The notes under the pieces are model-generated. The model did not search any database. It saw only the letters and a list, made by a program, of their open reading frames with translations, and had not been told where the DNA came from. Positions 34,279 through 52,106 of a stretch of 64,000 nucleotides of DNA are shown piece after piece. Origin of the DNA: SKKY01 sp965228015 (GTDB taxonomy: Bacteria; Bacillota; Peptococcia; Peptococcales; SKKY01); assembly GCA_965228015.1 (NCBI GenBank), contig OZ245787.1:1240001-1304000 (forward strand), written 5' to 3'. The number at the start of each line of letters is the position of its first letter. Position 1 is the first letter of the stretch. The position numbers were made by a program, and so were the translations under genes.

Positions 34279-34307
34279 ATAATACAATACTACACTACTT
34301 TTGTTAA
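34279..34307 (-). promoter_or_regulatory. Promoter of the isc operon
   Basis: Minus-strand TTAACA (34302-34307), 17 bases, TATTAT (34279-34284). The spacer holds GTAGT repeated twice (AGTAGTGTAGTATTG), a candidate IscR site; that assignment is tentative. Confidence 0.6.
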
Positions 34308-34353
34308 GTTTAGCTCTTTTAAAGAAAAAATTATTAAATATATATTTTTGCAT

Positions 34354-34381
34354 AAAAAAATGGAACCTGTATCAGGTTCCA
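34354..34381 (-). terminator. Terminator of the downstream rRNA operon
   Basis: TGGAACCTG / CAGGTTCCA stem with a three-base loop and seven T on the minus strand, 26 bases after the 5S gene. Confidence 0.88.
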
Positions 34382-34406
34382 TAAATAAGCAATATAATAT
34401 AAAGAA

Positions 34407-34518
34407 TACCGGCAACGACCCGCTCTCCCAGGAAAACCTAGTACCATGGGCGCTGGAGGACTTAACTACCGTGTTCGGTATGGGAACGGGTGTGACCCCT
34501 CCGCTATAGCCACCGGAA
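34407..34518 (-). rRNA. 5S rRNA, copy 1
   Basis: Begins (minus strand) CCGGTGGCTATAGCGGAGGG and ends GTCGTTGCCGG, with the terminal helix pairing and the conserved CCCGTTCCCATACCGAACAC core. Identical to the copy at 39748. Ends are approximate. Confidence 0.93.
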
Positions 34519-34571
34519 TTCTTTTTTTTCATATAAAATTATACACAGCAATGTGGATTGGCATTTTTTTG

Positions 34572-37490
<2,919 letters not shown>

Positions 37491-37597
37491 TTTTAGTTAT
37501 TAATGTCTTGCTATATACCACGATAATCATCACATTATCGTTCTTCTTTTCCTACATTGCTATGTACTTTTCTATGTGCTGTTCCCATAGAGAACAA

Positions 37598-37673
37598 TGG
37601 TGGAGATAAGCGGACTTGAACCGCTGACCCCCTGCTTGCAAGGCAGGTGCTCTCCCAACTGAGCTATACCCCC
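37598..37673 (-). tRNA. tRNA-Ala (TGC) in the 16S-23S spacer
   Basis: Acceptor GGGGGTA/TATCTCC with G-U pairs, anticodon loop CTTGCAA (anticodon TGC), encoded CCA. Present only in the downstream rRNA operon. Confidence 0.96.
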
Positions 37674-37694
37674 ACGATAAAAATATTAAAATGT

Positions 37695-37771
<77 letters not shown>

Positions 37772-37827
37772 TTAGAGTTAATGACACACTCAAAACTAAA
37801 CAGCTGCGTGAAACGAGGAGTTTTACT

Positions 37828-39403
<1,576 letters not shown>

Positions 39404-39533
39404 AATATCCTGTTCAAGCCAAAGCTTGCTCATTTCACTATCTTTATTACTATTTTTAAAACTCTTTCTTTTCGTTTCTTCACAGCTGTTTAATTTTCAA
39501 TGTGCCTTGTTGCCTCATTCAGCAACGTTTTAT

Positions 39534-39562
39534 ATATTAGCAACTTTATTTGCTTCTGTCAA
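39534..39562 (-). promoter_or_regulatory. Promoter of rRNA operon copy 1
   Basis: Minus-strand TTGACA (39557-39562), 17 bases, TAATAT (39534-39539), about 130 bases before 16S. Preceded by T/A-rich DNA that could serve as an UP element. The same element is repeated at 44687-44715. Confidence 0.85.
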
Positions 39563-39610
39563 CATCATTTTTGATTTTTTTTGAAGACATTTTTAAGTAG
39601 TTTTTTTGGG

Positions 39611-39647
39611 AAAAAAAGATTCTCTACTATTTCATAGAAAATCTTTT
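39611..39647 (-). terminator. Terminator after tRNA-Asn, ending rRNA operon copy 2
   Basis: AAAGATTTTCTA / TAGTAGAGAATCTTT-type stem (39615-39626 against 39635-39646, one mismatch) with a T7 tract on the minus strand. It separates the two rRNA operons just ahead of the promoter of the next one. Confidence 0.75.
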
Positions 39648-39651
39648 TCCT

Positions 39652-39726
39652 TGGCTCCCCGAGCTGGGCTCGAACCAGCGACCCTTCGGTTAACAGCCGA
39701 ATGCTCTACCACTGAGCTATCGAGGA
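39652..39726 (-). tRNA. tRNA-Asn (GTT)
   Basis: Acceptor TCCTCGA/TCGGGGA, anticodon loop CTGTTAA (anticodon GTT), encoded CCA with G73. It is the last gene of the upstream rRNA operon, 22 bases after its 5S. Confidence 0.95.
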
Positions 39727-39747
39727 TCAGCAATATAATATAAAGAA

Positions 39748-39859
39748 TACCGGCAACGACCCGCTCTCCCAGGAAAACCTAGTACCATGGGCGCTGGAGG
39801 ACTTAACTACCGTGTTCGGTATGGGAACGGGTGTGACCCCTCCGCTATAGCCACCGGAA
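39748..39859 (-). rRNA. 5S rRNA, copy 2
   Basis: Same sequence as the copy at 34407; terminal helix CCGGTGG/TTGCCGG visible. Followed by tRNA-Asn. Ends approximate. Confidence 0.93.
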
Positions 39860-39912
39860 TTCTTTTTTTTCATATAAAATTATACACAGCAATGTGGATT
39901 GGCATTTTTTTG

Positions 39913-42831
<2,919 letters not shown>

Positions 42832-42980
42832 TTTTAGTTATTAATGTCTTGCTATATACCACGATAATCATCACATTATCGTTCTTCTTTTCCTACATTG
42901 CTATGTACTTTTCTATGTGCGAGTATATCAAAAATGACACACTCAAAACTAAACAGCTGCGTGAAACGAGGAGTTTTACT

Positions 42981-44556
<1,576 letters not shown>

Positions 44557-44686
44557 AATATCCTGTTCAAGCCAAAGCTTGCTCATTTCACTATCTTTAT
44601 TACTATTTTTAAAACTCTTTCTTTTCGTTTCTTCACAGCTGTTTAATTTTCAATGTGCCTTGTTGCCTCATTCAGCAACGTTTTAT

Positions 44687-44715
44687 ATATTAGCAACTTT
44701 ATTTGCTTCTGTCAA
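44687..44715 (-). promoter_or_regulatory. Promoter of rRNA operon copy 2
   Basis: TTGACA (44710-44715), 17 bases, TAATAT (44687-44692), identical to the copy-1 promoter. DNA further upstream differs between the copies, so the two operons may be driven to different extents. The stretch between pgcA and this promoter contains no clear terminator. Confidence 0.85.
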
Positions 44716-44835
44716 CATCATTTTTGATTTTTATGTAAACTTTTTTGAAACTTGCACAAAATCTTTTTTTGATTTTTGGTGACTTTAATAATATATCACA
44801 AAGCCAGATTCTGTGCAATTGGTTTTTTAATTTTT

Positions 44836-46545
44836 TTATGGATTTTGTTCCAAAATTTTAAAAAATTCTTCCTTGAAATATTTACCTTTCATCTGTGTAG
44901 TATTTTTGTCTTTACCAGAAACTGAAAAATAATATTTTATCTTTGGCTCTGTCCCCGAGGGTCTTACAGCAACCCAAGAACCATCCTTTAAATAAAACTT
45001 CAAAACATTTGATTTGGGGAAATCTATAGGGGATTTTTTATTTAAAATCAAATCCTTTTCAAAGGAATTATAAAAATCTTGCATTTTTACTAACTCCAGA
45101 TTAGTTCCCTGTGCAAAGTCCTCTCTAAGAAGATTCATTATACCAGACATTTTTTCCTTTCCCTCAATACCTTCATAGTTACGAAAAATATTTATCTCCT
45201 CATGATAACCATACTCCTGATAAATTTCTTCTAACCTGTGAATAAGAGTCTGGCCTTTATTTTTTAAGTCACTGGCAATTTGTGCAAGAAGAAGAATTGC
45301 CTGAATGGCATCTTTGTCTCTAACAAACAATCCTGGCATATATCCATAGCTTTCTTCATATCCAAAAATATATTTTTCTCCCTTTAGTTCAAGTTTTTTA
45401 GCAAGTTCAGCAATATACTTAAAACCAGTAAGAACTTCATATACTTTTACTCCCTTTGAAGAAGCAATTTTTCCACTCAAATCCGCAGTTACAACTGTTT
45501 TTACAATATATCCCTTTTCCGGAACAGGAACTTTGTTTATTAAATAATCTACCATAAGCACACCCATTTGGTTCCCTGTGAGCACCTGGTATTCGCCATT
45601 ATGGAAAACCTGGGTTCCAATCCTGTCTCCATCCGGGTCTGTTGCCATAAGTAAATCCGGTTTTGTATCTTGAGCTTTTTCCAATAACAATTTAAAGCTC
45701 TTGGGATCCTCTGGATTTGGATAATCTAAATCCGGAAAATCTGAGTTCGGCTCTCCTTGCTCTTCAAGAACTGAATAATTCTTAAATCCAAAAAGATTCA
45801 TTACATAAGAAACGGCTTTTTTTGAAGTACCAAAAAATGGTGAAAATAAAATTGATAGATCCTTTTCACCTTTCTTCATATATTTAAGATTATTAATTTC
45901 CTCATAATATTTGTCATAAACTTCATTGTAAATAACCTTAATCTTCCCATCCTCTAAATACTCATCAAAAGATTTTGTTTGCAGATCCAAATAATTATTC
46001 ACATTATTTACTTCATTAATAATAAGATTTGCTTTTTCTTCAGTAACCTGAGCTCCGTCATCCCAATAGACTTTATAGCCATTGTAATTTTTTGGATTAT
46101 GACTTGCCGTTATCATTACTCCCCCTGAGCGCTGTAGAGAGCGAACTGCATAAGATAAGACTGGAGTTGGAGTAACCTCTCTGAACAAATAAACCTTTAT
46201 ACCATTTGATGCAAAAATCTTTGCAGACTCCTTTGAAAATTCCTCAGACATTCTCCTTGAGTCAAAGGCTAAAACAATGCTGTTATCTTTTTTTTCATTC
46301 ATATTGATGGCCTGAGCAAAACCTTGAGCGGCTCTTCTTACAGTATAAACATTCATTCTGTTTGTGCCGGCACCTAAAATACCCCTGAGACCAGCTGTTC
46401 CAAATTCTATAGTCTGGTAAAATCTCTCTTCTATTTCATCTTCATTGCCTCTGATATTTTCAAGTTCCTTCTTTAATGCAGGATCAAGATCAATCTTGCT
46501 GATCCACTTTTCATATATTTCAAGATACTTTTTTCTTTCTTCCAT
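44836..46545 (-). CDS. pgcA: Phosphoglucomutase/phosphomannomutase (PgcA type)
   Basis: Interconverts hexose 1- and 6-phosphates in the alpha-D-phosphohexomutase family. 569 residues, in the range of Bacillus PgcA. Four functional motifs: phosphoserine loop MITASHNPKNYNGYKVYW, metal loop TDPDGDRIGTQ, sugar loop GYEESYGYM and phosphate loop VRPSGTEPKIKYYFS. It lies 16 bases after pxpC, so it may be transcribed with the 5-oxoproline genes, although no functional link is obvious. Intact. Confidence 0.93.
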   Translation of the reverse strand: MEERKKYLEIYEKWISKIDLDPALKKELENIRGNEDEIEERFYQTIEFGTAGLRGILGAGTNRMNVYTVRRAAQGFAQAINMNEKKDNSIVLAFDSRRMSEEFSKESAKIFASNGIKVYLFREVTPTPVLSYAVRSLQRSGGVMITASHNPKNYNGYKVYWDDGAQVTEEKANLIINEVNNVNNYLDLQTKSFDEYLEDGKIKVIYNEVYDKYYEEINNLKYMKKGEKDLSILFSPFFGTSKKAVSYVMNLFGFKNYSVLEEQGEPNSDFPDLDYPNPEDPKSFKLLLEKAQDTKPDLLMATDPDGDRIGTQVFHNGEYQVLTGNQMGVLMVDYLINKVPVPEKGYIVKTVVTADLSGKIASSKGVKVYEVLTGFKYIAELAKKLELKGEKYIFGYEESYGYMPGLFVRDKDAIQAILLLAQIASDLKNKGQTLIHRLEEIYQEYGYHEEINIFRNYEGIEGKEKMSGIMNLLREDFAQGTNLELVKMQDFYNSFEKDLILNKKSPIDFPKSNVLKFYLKDGSWVAVRPSGTEPKIKYYFSVSGKDKNTTQMKGKYFKEEFFKILEQNP

Positions 46546-46561
46546 GATGTCGCCCCCTTAA

Positions 46562-47494
46562 TTAAACCAGAGCTTTCCTTAAAATACTAAGTCTGTCTCT
46601 GTAAATATTCTGAGCTTCTCTTATTGATACTTCTTTAAATGAAACTTTCTCCCCGGGAAACATTTGAACAAGATAGGGCAAATCATTTGTTATTACTCTT
46701 CCAATCTGAGTGTATCCTCCAACAGTTTGCCTGTCAGCCATCATTACAATCGGTTGTCCGCGTCCAGGAACTTGTATTGCTCCAAAATTAATGGCTGTAG
46801 ATATTATATCTGCCCCTTTTCTATGGATAGTCTCCGGGCCTTCCATTCTATACCCCATACGGTCTGACTGTGAGGAAATTGTATATTCAGATGTAAGGAA
46901 AGTGTTTATTCCTTCCCCTGTAAAATAATCTTCATCTCTGTTGATAACAACCCTGATTACTTTATTACCATAATCTCTGATTAAGGAGTCATCCAGAGCT
47001 TTGTAAGAAACATATTTTGTTTTTCCCTCAATGATATCATCTTTTTCAAGCTTTCTTCCCTTCATTCCCCCAATTTCTCCACGAAGATAAGTAGAAAAGC
47101 TTCCCATAACTAAAGGAATGTTCATTTCTCCCGCAATAGCAAGGTAAGCACGGGCACCTTTTTTAACTCCCGCAAACTTTATTCTGCTTCCAGTTTTTAT
47201 TGAAAGGGTTTGATACATAGGCTGAGGAACATTATCAACTTGCAGATTCAAATTTCCTCCCGTAACAGCAATTGTTGCCTCCGCAGCAAATTCCATTTCC
47301 AGTCCCATTACTGTTATTTCAATTAATGAAGCATTCTCCCTGTTACTTACAAGAAGATTTGCAATAAGAGCAGCCTCCCTGTCCATTGCGCCCGCTTCGG
47401 GAACTCCAAAAGCTTGAAAACCTTTCCTTCCCATGTCTTGAATAGTAGATAAAAATCCCGGGGTAATTACAGTGGCAATTTTATGATTACTCAT
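46562..47494 (-). CDS. pxpC: 5-oxoprolinase subunit PxpC (KipA family)
   Basis: One of three subunits of the prokaryotic ATP-dependent 5-oxoprolinase. 310 residues with the KipA/AHS2 layout: VITPGFLSTIQDMGRKGFQ at the N-terminus, GAMDREAALIANLLV and VMMADRQTVGGYTQIG. The family is annotated elsewhere as a biotin-dependent carboxyltransferase-like or sensor kinase inhibitor antagonist. It overlaps pxpB by eight bases. Intact. Confidence 0.92.
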   Translation of the reverse strand: MSNHKIATVITPGFLSTIQDMGRKGFQAFGVPEAGAMDREAALIANLLVSNRENASLIEITVMGLEMEFAAEATIAVTGGNLNLQVDNVPQPMYQTLSIKTGSRIKFAGVKKGARAYLAIAGEMNIPLVMGSFSTYLRGEIGGMKGRKLEKDDIIEGKTKYVSYKALDDSLIRDYGNKVIRVVINRDEDYFTGEGINTFLTSEYTISSQSDRMGYRMEGPETIHRKGADIISTAINFGAIQVPGRGQPIVMMADRQTVGGYTQIGRVITNDLPYLVQMFPGEKVSFKEVSIREAQNIYRDRLSILRKALV

Positions 47495-48182
47495 AATGAT
47501 TACCTCCTGATTTGTTAAATTCTTCTATTGATATAGGATAGAAAGAAATATAATCTCCGGCTCTCAATAATATTTCTGGTTTTCTGTTGATATCGAAAAG
47601 TTTCAGCGACGTTCTTCCAATAATCTGCCAGCCTCCCGGGCTTTCAATTGGATAAATCCCCGTTTGATTACCTGCTATCCCAACAGAACCTGCCCAAATC
47701 TTTTCTCTAGGTTCTCTGAGTCTGGGAGTTGCAATCTTTTCATTCATACCTCCAAGATAAGGGAATCCGGGAGTGAACCCCAGCATATATATTAGATACT
47801 TTTCAGAAAAGTGAATTTTAATTACTTCCTCCGGGCTAAGATTATTATGTTTTGCAACATTTTCCAGGTCTGGGCCATATTCTCCTCCATATAATACAGG
47901 AATTTCAACAACTCTTGCCTCCGGAATATCAATCTCAGAAAAATCTTCTTTTATTTTATAAAGACCGTCTAAAATTTCTTCATAATAATACCTTTCTCCA
48001 TCATAAAGAACATTTAAATGACAATAACTGGGAATGGTTTCAATTATTCCTGGAACTTTTTCCTTTTCCAAAGCAAAAAGATACTTCCTTATTTCTTGAT
48101 TTATTTCATCTTTTATTTCATTTCCAAAGGTTATTTGTATACTGTTATCCCCTCTGGGAGCAAAACTGATTTTTTCTTTCAT
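47487..48182 (-). CDS. pxpB: 5-oxoprolinase subunit PxpB (KipI family)
   Basis: 231 residues of the KipI/AHS1 family, the ATP-grasp-free partner of PxpC. Markers: EIPVLYGGEYGPDLENVA, FTPGFPYLGG, AGSVGIAGNQTGIYPIESPGGWQIIGRT. In Bacillus KipI inhibits the sporulation kinase KinA, but the conserved role is in 5-oxoproline cleavage. Four bases separate it from pxpA. Intact. Confidence 0.92.
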   Translation of the reverse strand: MKEKISFAPRGDNSIQITFGNEIKDEINQEIRKYLFALEKEKVPGIIETIPSYCHLNVLYDGERYYYEEILDGLYKIKEDFSEIDIPEARVVEIPVLYGGEYGPDLENVAKHNNLSPEEVIKIHFSEKYLIYMLGFTPGFPYLGGMNEKIATPRLREPREKIWAGSVGIAGNQTGIYPIESPGGWQIIGRTSLKLFDINRKPEILLRAGDYISFYPISIEEFNKSGGNHYE

Positions 48183-48186
48183 TAAA

Positions 48187-48948
48187 CTACTCCTGTCCTA
48201 CAGGTACTATTTTAATACCCTTTTCTTTGAAACTTTTATTTATTCTTTCAGCAAAAAGAACTGCATGTTCATTATCTCCGTGAAGGCAAATTGTATCTGG
48301 AGAGATATCTATTTCCTTACCTGTTATAGTGACAACTTTTCTTTTTTCAATAAATCCAAGTACTCTGGACAGAGCAAGGTCATCATCCTTAATGACCGCA
48401 CCTTCCTTGTTTCTTGAAACTAATGTTCCATTTTCTTCATAAGCTCTGTCGGCAAAAACTTCTCCGGCCACTTTAAGTCCCACATCCTTAGCAGCTCTTA
48501 CTGCTTCAGAATTTGCCAATTCAACAAAAATCAGATCCTTATTATAATCATAAACTGCTTTCGCAAGGGCGTAAGCCAGATTATAATCTACAGCTGCCAT
48601 ATTATAAAGTGCTCCGTGGGGTTTAACATGATCCAACCTTCCCCCGGCTGCTTTTACAAAAGCATCCAGCGCACCAATTTGATAAAGCATATAGTTTCGG
48701 GCTTCTTCCAAAGATATATGCATATTTCTTCTTCCAAAACCCATAAGGTCCGGGAAGCCTGGATGTACCCCAATAGCTATATTTTTTTCAATTGCCATCT
48801 TTACTGTATCTGCCATGACCATAGGGTCCCCTGCATGGTATCCGCAAGCTATGTTTATTGAACTGACATAATCAAGGATTCTTTCGTCTTCACCAATTTC
48901 ATAGGCTCCAAAACTCTCACCTAAATCACAGTTTAAATCCACCTTCAT
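48187..48948 (-). CDS. pxpA: 5-oxoprolinase subunit PxpA (LamB/YcsF family)
   Basis: 253 residues with the strongly conserved YcsF signatures: VDLNCDLGESFGAYEIG, INIACGYHAGDP, GVHPGFPDLMGFGRR, VKPHGALYN, FADRAYEENGTL and CLHGDNEHA. It opens the lactam ring together with PxpB/PxpC using ATP, giving glutamate. Thirteen bases after the DUF4392 gene. Intact. Confidence 0.95.
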   Translation of the reverse strand: MKVDLNCDLGESFGAYEIGEDERILDYVSSINIACGYHAGDPMVMADTVKMAIEKNIAIGVHPGFPDLMGFGRRNMHISLEEARNYMLYQIGALDAFVKAAGGRLDHVKPHGALYNMAAVDYNLAYALAKAVYDYNKDLIFVELANSEAVRAAKDVGLKVAGEVFADRAYEENGTLVSRNKEGAVIKDDDLALSRVLGFIEKRKVVTITGKEIDISPDTICLHGDNEHAVLFAERINKSFKEKGIKIVPVGQE

Positions 48949-48961
48949 ACTTAAGCCTCCC

Positions 48962-49843
48962 TTATTTTGAGATATATTCTTCTATTATATTCTTCATTCC
49001 TTCAACTATACTAAGATTCTTTTCTAAGGTTAAACCGTCCACAGCGGAAACTTTTTCCCTTGTGCATCCATCAACTGAGCCAACAGCTACAATAGCATCA
49101 AGAGTTTTCTTTTCTACTTCCTTATCATGAAGAAGATCTTTTTCTGCCAGTACTGATAATCCTGCTACTAAACCATGACCACCCCAGTTAGATACACCTG
49201 CTAATATTAAGTTATCAGCAGCAACTTCTGCAGCAATCAATTCTCCATGATTAACGTGTTCTATAATCTTTTCTTTAACTTTACCCATACCAAGTTCATT
49301 GCCACCATCACCAACAGCTGTAGTTTTGATCCCTTCTTCAATAGCTGTAAGCATTAAAACATCCGTGGAAGGTATAAGATCTGAAAGATCCTCACCTCTC
49401 ATTGAGTGGTAGCTTCCATTTGCTGCCTTACCCGGTCTTTCGATGGATAAAAAATGATCTGGCATAAAATCTTCAAATAAATCCCTGCAAAAAATTACCG
49501 CATTTTCATAAGGAACTTCTGCTACTTTCCCTTTTACCTCTAATGCTATTTTCCCTTCCTCAAGAAGATGAGATGAAAACTTATCCGTCACAAAAAGAAC
49601 TTCTTTCCCTAAATCTTCTAAAGCTTTCCCTATGCTAAGAGTTCCAAGGGGACCATCTGTTTCTCCAACTCCCGCTGCTCTAATTACAAATCCAGTCAAA
49701 ATCATAATCCTATTGCTGTTATAAAGATCTTCGACAGCCTTTTCATAATCACCGGGAAGACTAATATTTCCGATGCCTCTTCCTCCTGCATCTTCAGCAA
49801 ATATTTTTTCAATTTTCTCTAAAGCCTGACTTTTTGTTAGCAT
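48962..49843 (-). CDS. D-glutamate cyclase C-terminal-like protein (DUF4392)
   Basis: 293 residues matching the DUF4392 half of D-glutamate cyclase (human DGLUCY): MILTGFVIRAAGVGETDGPLG, SIERPGKAANGSYHSMRGEDL, TTAVGDGGNELGMGKVKEKI, VSNWGGHGLVAGLSVLA. The family converts D-glutamate to 5-oxo-D-proline. Its start overlaps the end of the ycsI-type gene by seven bases, so two proteins here correspond to the two halves of the single eukaryotic chain. The downstream pxp genes would then process 5-oxoproline. Catalytic details are not deducible from sequence alone. Confidence 0.8.
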   Translation of the reverse strand: MLTKSQALEKIEKIFAEDAGGRGIGNISLPGDYEKAVEDLYNSNRIMILTGFVIRAAGVGETDGPLGTLSIGKALEDLGKEVLFVTDKFSSHLLEEGKIALEVKGKVAEVPYENAVIFCRDLFEDFMPDHFLSIERPGKAANGSYHSMRGEDLSDLIPSTDVLMLTAIEEGIKTTAVGDGGNELGMGKVKEKIIEHVNHGELIAAEVAADNLILAGVSNWGGHGLVAGLSVLAEKDLLHDKEVEKKTLDAIVAVGSVDGCTREKVSAVDGLTLEKNLSIVEGMKNIIEEYISK

Positions 49844-50622
49844 TTAATCATCAACTCCTTGTCCAGCGTGTCTCCAATCATCATATACCCAGGAGCATGA
49901 GTTATTACAAATTCCGGTTTCACCTTCATAATGGCAGCCTGAGGAGTAACACCACAAGCCCAGAAAACAGGAACTTCACCTTCTTTAATTGTTACTGCAT
50001 CTCCAAAGTCAGGTTTATTTATATCTTTAATTCCAATTTCAGCAGGATCTCCAATGTGGACAGGGGCTCCATGTACCTGAGGTAACATACCTGTAATTTT
50101 CACAGCAAGCTCAACCTGATCCTTTGGAATTGGTCTCATACTTACAACCATTGGTCCAGAAAACATTCCTCCAGGAACACATTCAATATTTGTAATATAC
50201 ATAGGAACATTAACATTCTCATCAATATGACGAATAGGGATTCCAGCCTCTAAAAAGGCATTTTCAAAACTAAAGCTACACCCAATTAAAAAAGCAACCA
50301 TATCATCTTCCCAATAATCTTTGATATTGTTGACTTCCTTCTCTAATACTCCATTACGATAAATTCTGTATCTTGGTATATCTGTACGAATATCCCCATC
50401 TTCTGCAAACATAATTGTCTTATAACTTCCCGGTTCAGTTACGTCCAAAAGAGGACAAGGTTTTGAATTTCTTTGACAAAAAAGAAAAAAATCCAGAGCA
50501 TATTTTTTTGGCAATATTACTAAATTTGCCTGGGTATAACCAGGAGCTAATCCTGGAGTTGATTCTACCCATTTTTCTTCCCTGATAAGTAATCTTGCCT
50601 CTTTACCTGTTTTTATATCCAT
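49837..50622 (-). CDS. ycsI: Putative hydro-lyase YcsI (DUF1445), D-glutamate cyclase N-terminal-like
   Basis: 261 residues of the DUF1445 family: STPGLAPGYTQANLVILPKKY, FCQRNSKPCPLLDVTEPG, FLIGCSFSFENAFLEAGIPI, CGVTPQAAIMK and HAPGYMMIGDT. Equivalent to the N-terminal half of DGLUCY and to Bacillus YcsI, which is also next to ycsF-kipI-kipA. First gene of the operon; GGAG lies near the ATG. Intact. Confidence 0.85.
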   Translation of the reverse strand: MDIKTGKEARLLIREEKWVESTPGLAPGYTQANLVILPKKYALDFFLFCQRNSKPCPLLDVTEPGSYKTIMFAEDGDIRTDIPRYRIYRNGVLEKEVNNIKDYWEDDMVAFLIGCSFSFENAFLEAGIPIRHIDENVNVPMYITNIECVPGGMFSGPMVVSMRPIPKDQVELAVKITGMLPQVHGAPVHIGDPAEIGIKDINKPDFGDAVTIKEGEVPVFWACGVTPQAAIMKVKPEFVITHAPGYMMIGDTLDKELMIKC

Positions 50623-50658
50623 ATTAATTCTCCTTTATTATAAAAATTGAGTAATTTT

Positions 50659-50687
50659 ATTATATAATAACACATAAAAAAAGGGGT
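50659..50687 (-). promoter_or_regulatory. Probable promoter of the ycsI-pxp operon, cut by an insertion sequence
   Basis: TATAAT on the minus strand at 50659-50664 inside TTATTATATAATAA, 37 bases before the ycsI ATG. The matching -35 would be at 50682-50687 and straddles the insertion-sequence junction at 50684/50685, where it reads ACCCCT, far from consensus. Confidence 0.4.
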
Positions 50688-52071
50688 TCTACAATAAATG
50701 TTGGGGTGGTAAAAACCATTCTGACATTTATTTGCGAAAAAATACAGAGCATTGGGTAAATCCATATTAGAGAACACCCACTGTAATCTAAGGAGGAATT
50801 TACTTATGCTCTGTAATAACCATTATATTAAAAAATTAATTGGTTTTAAAGGGATAATTTTAGAACAATTAGAAACTTCTTCTGATTCAATGTCCTTTTC
50901 TTTTTCTCTGGAGATTAAAACTCACAATTACCCCAAATGCCATCAACAAACCAGTAAAGTTCATGATTACAGAATTCAAATGATAAAAGATATTTCCATC
51001 TCAGGGAAGAAAACCTACCTTTACTACAAAAAAAGAAGGTACGTTTGTAATCACTGCAATAAAAAATTCTACGAAAAAAATGATTTTCTCCCCCGCTATC
51101 AAAGAATGACCAGCAGGCTGATAAAATACATAATTACTCGAATGAAAAATGTTTACTCTGTATCTGATATTGCCAAAGAGAATAATATTTCACCATCAAC
51201 GGCTCTCAGGCTTTTTAGATTCATAAACTATTCCCTAACAAAATTGCCCGAAGCAATCTCTATTGATGAATTTAAAGGTAATGCCGGGGGCAAAAAGTAC
51301 CAGTGCATATTAACTGATCCCCAAAACAAGAAGGTACTTGATATTCTTCACGGAAGAGAACAACACATTTTATCGGACTATTTCAGGAAATTCAATGACA
51401 GGGATAAAGTAAAATACTTCATTATGGATATGTGGCAACCTTACAAGGATATTGCTGAAACATATTTTAAAAATGCAACTATCATTATCGATAAATTCCA
51501 TTTCATTAGGCAGGTCACTTAGGCATTTGAAAGAATTAGGAAAGATGAGCAAAAGAAATTTGCCAAGGAAAGGCGAAGATATTTCAAAAGAAGTCGCTCC
51601 CTTCTCTTAAAAAGAATGAAGTATTTAACTCCTGAAGAAATTGACCAGGTAAACGTTATGCTTGCTACTTCTGAGAAACTGCAAAAAGCTTATATGTTAA
51701 AAGAAAAATTTTATAACTTTGTTGACAGCAGTGATTTAGAAAGTGCAAAAAAGAATTTGAAAGCCTGGTATATGTTTGTTATGTCCTGTGAGCTTGAAGA
51801 ATTCGATAAATGCTCCAGAACCATTTTCAACTGGCAGAAATATATTCTTAATTCATTTACTTGTACTTATACTAACGGATATACAGAAGGAGTTAACAAC
51901 AAAATTAAGGTTTTAAAAAGAAATGCTTATGGTGTAAGAAATTTTTGGAGATTCAAAAACAGAATAATGCACGTAATGAACTAAAAACAATTTAAAAAAG
52001 TACCGCATTTTTCAATGTGGTACTCATGAAATCTAATCTAATTGGGTTACCCCAACATTTGACAAAGAACC
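50685..52071 (+). mobile_element. ISL3-family insertion sequence
   Basis: 1,387 bases with terminal inverted repeats GGTTCTACAATAAATGTTGG (left) and GGTTCTTTGTCAAATGTTGG (right, complement), sharing GGTTCT and AAATGTTGGGGT. The flanks are AAAAAAGG and AAAAAAGA, seven of eight bases alike, consistent with the 8-bp target duplication of ISL3. One transposase fills the element. It sits in the T-tract of the terminator of a small gene and next to the ycsI promoter. Confidence 0.85.
50806..51984 (+). pseudogene. ISL3-family transposase with an in-frame TAG
   Basis: If read through, about 392 residues. N-terminal zinc-ribbon (YPKCHQQT and YVCNHCNKKF; the first motif is normally CPxC, so a Tyr replaces one Cys), an HTH (VSDIAKENNISPSTALRLFR), and the DDE catalytic core: Asp in AISIDEFKG, Asp in FIMDMWQPY and Glu in NGYTEGVNNKIK. 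The TAG at 51520-51522 falls within RQVT-AFERIRK, where the family has Trp; TGG to TAG is one G-to-A change. Start ATG 50806 has a GGAGG site; the frame is open further upstream but without one. Confidence 0.88.
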
Positions 52072-52093
52072 AAAAAAGAAGCCCTGAGGCTTC
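52072..52093 (-). terminator. Terminator adjoining the insertion sequence
   Basis: GAAGCC / GGCTTC stem (52078-52083 and 52088-52093) with T6 on the minus strand; the T-tract abuts the right end of the insertion sequence and overlaps its target duplication. Confidence 0.7.
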
Positions 52094-52106
52094 CATTATT
52101 TCATTC

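Noticed and set aside
44716..44835. Terminator between pgcA and the rRNA promoter
   Set aside because: The only inverted repeat (CACAGAA/TTTGTG type) is short and not followed by a T-run on the correct strand.
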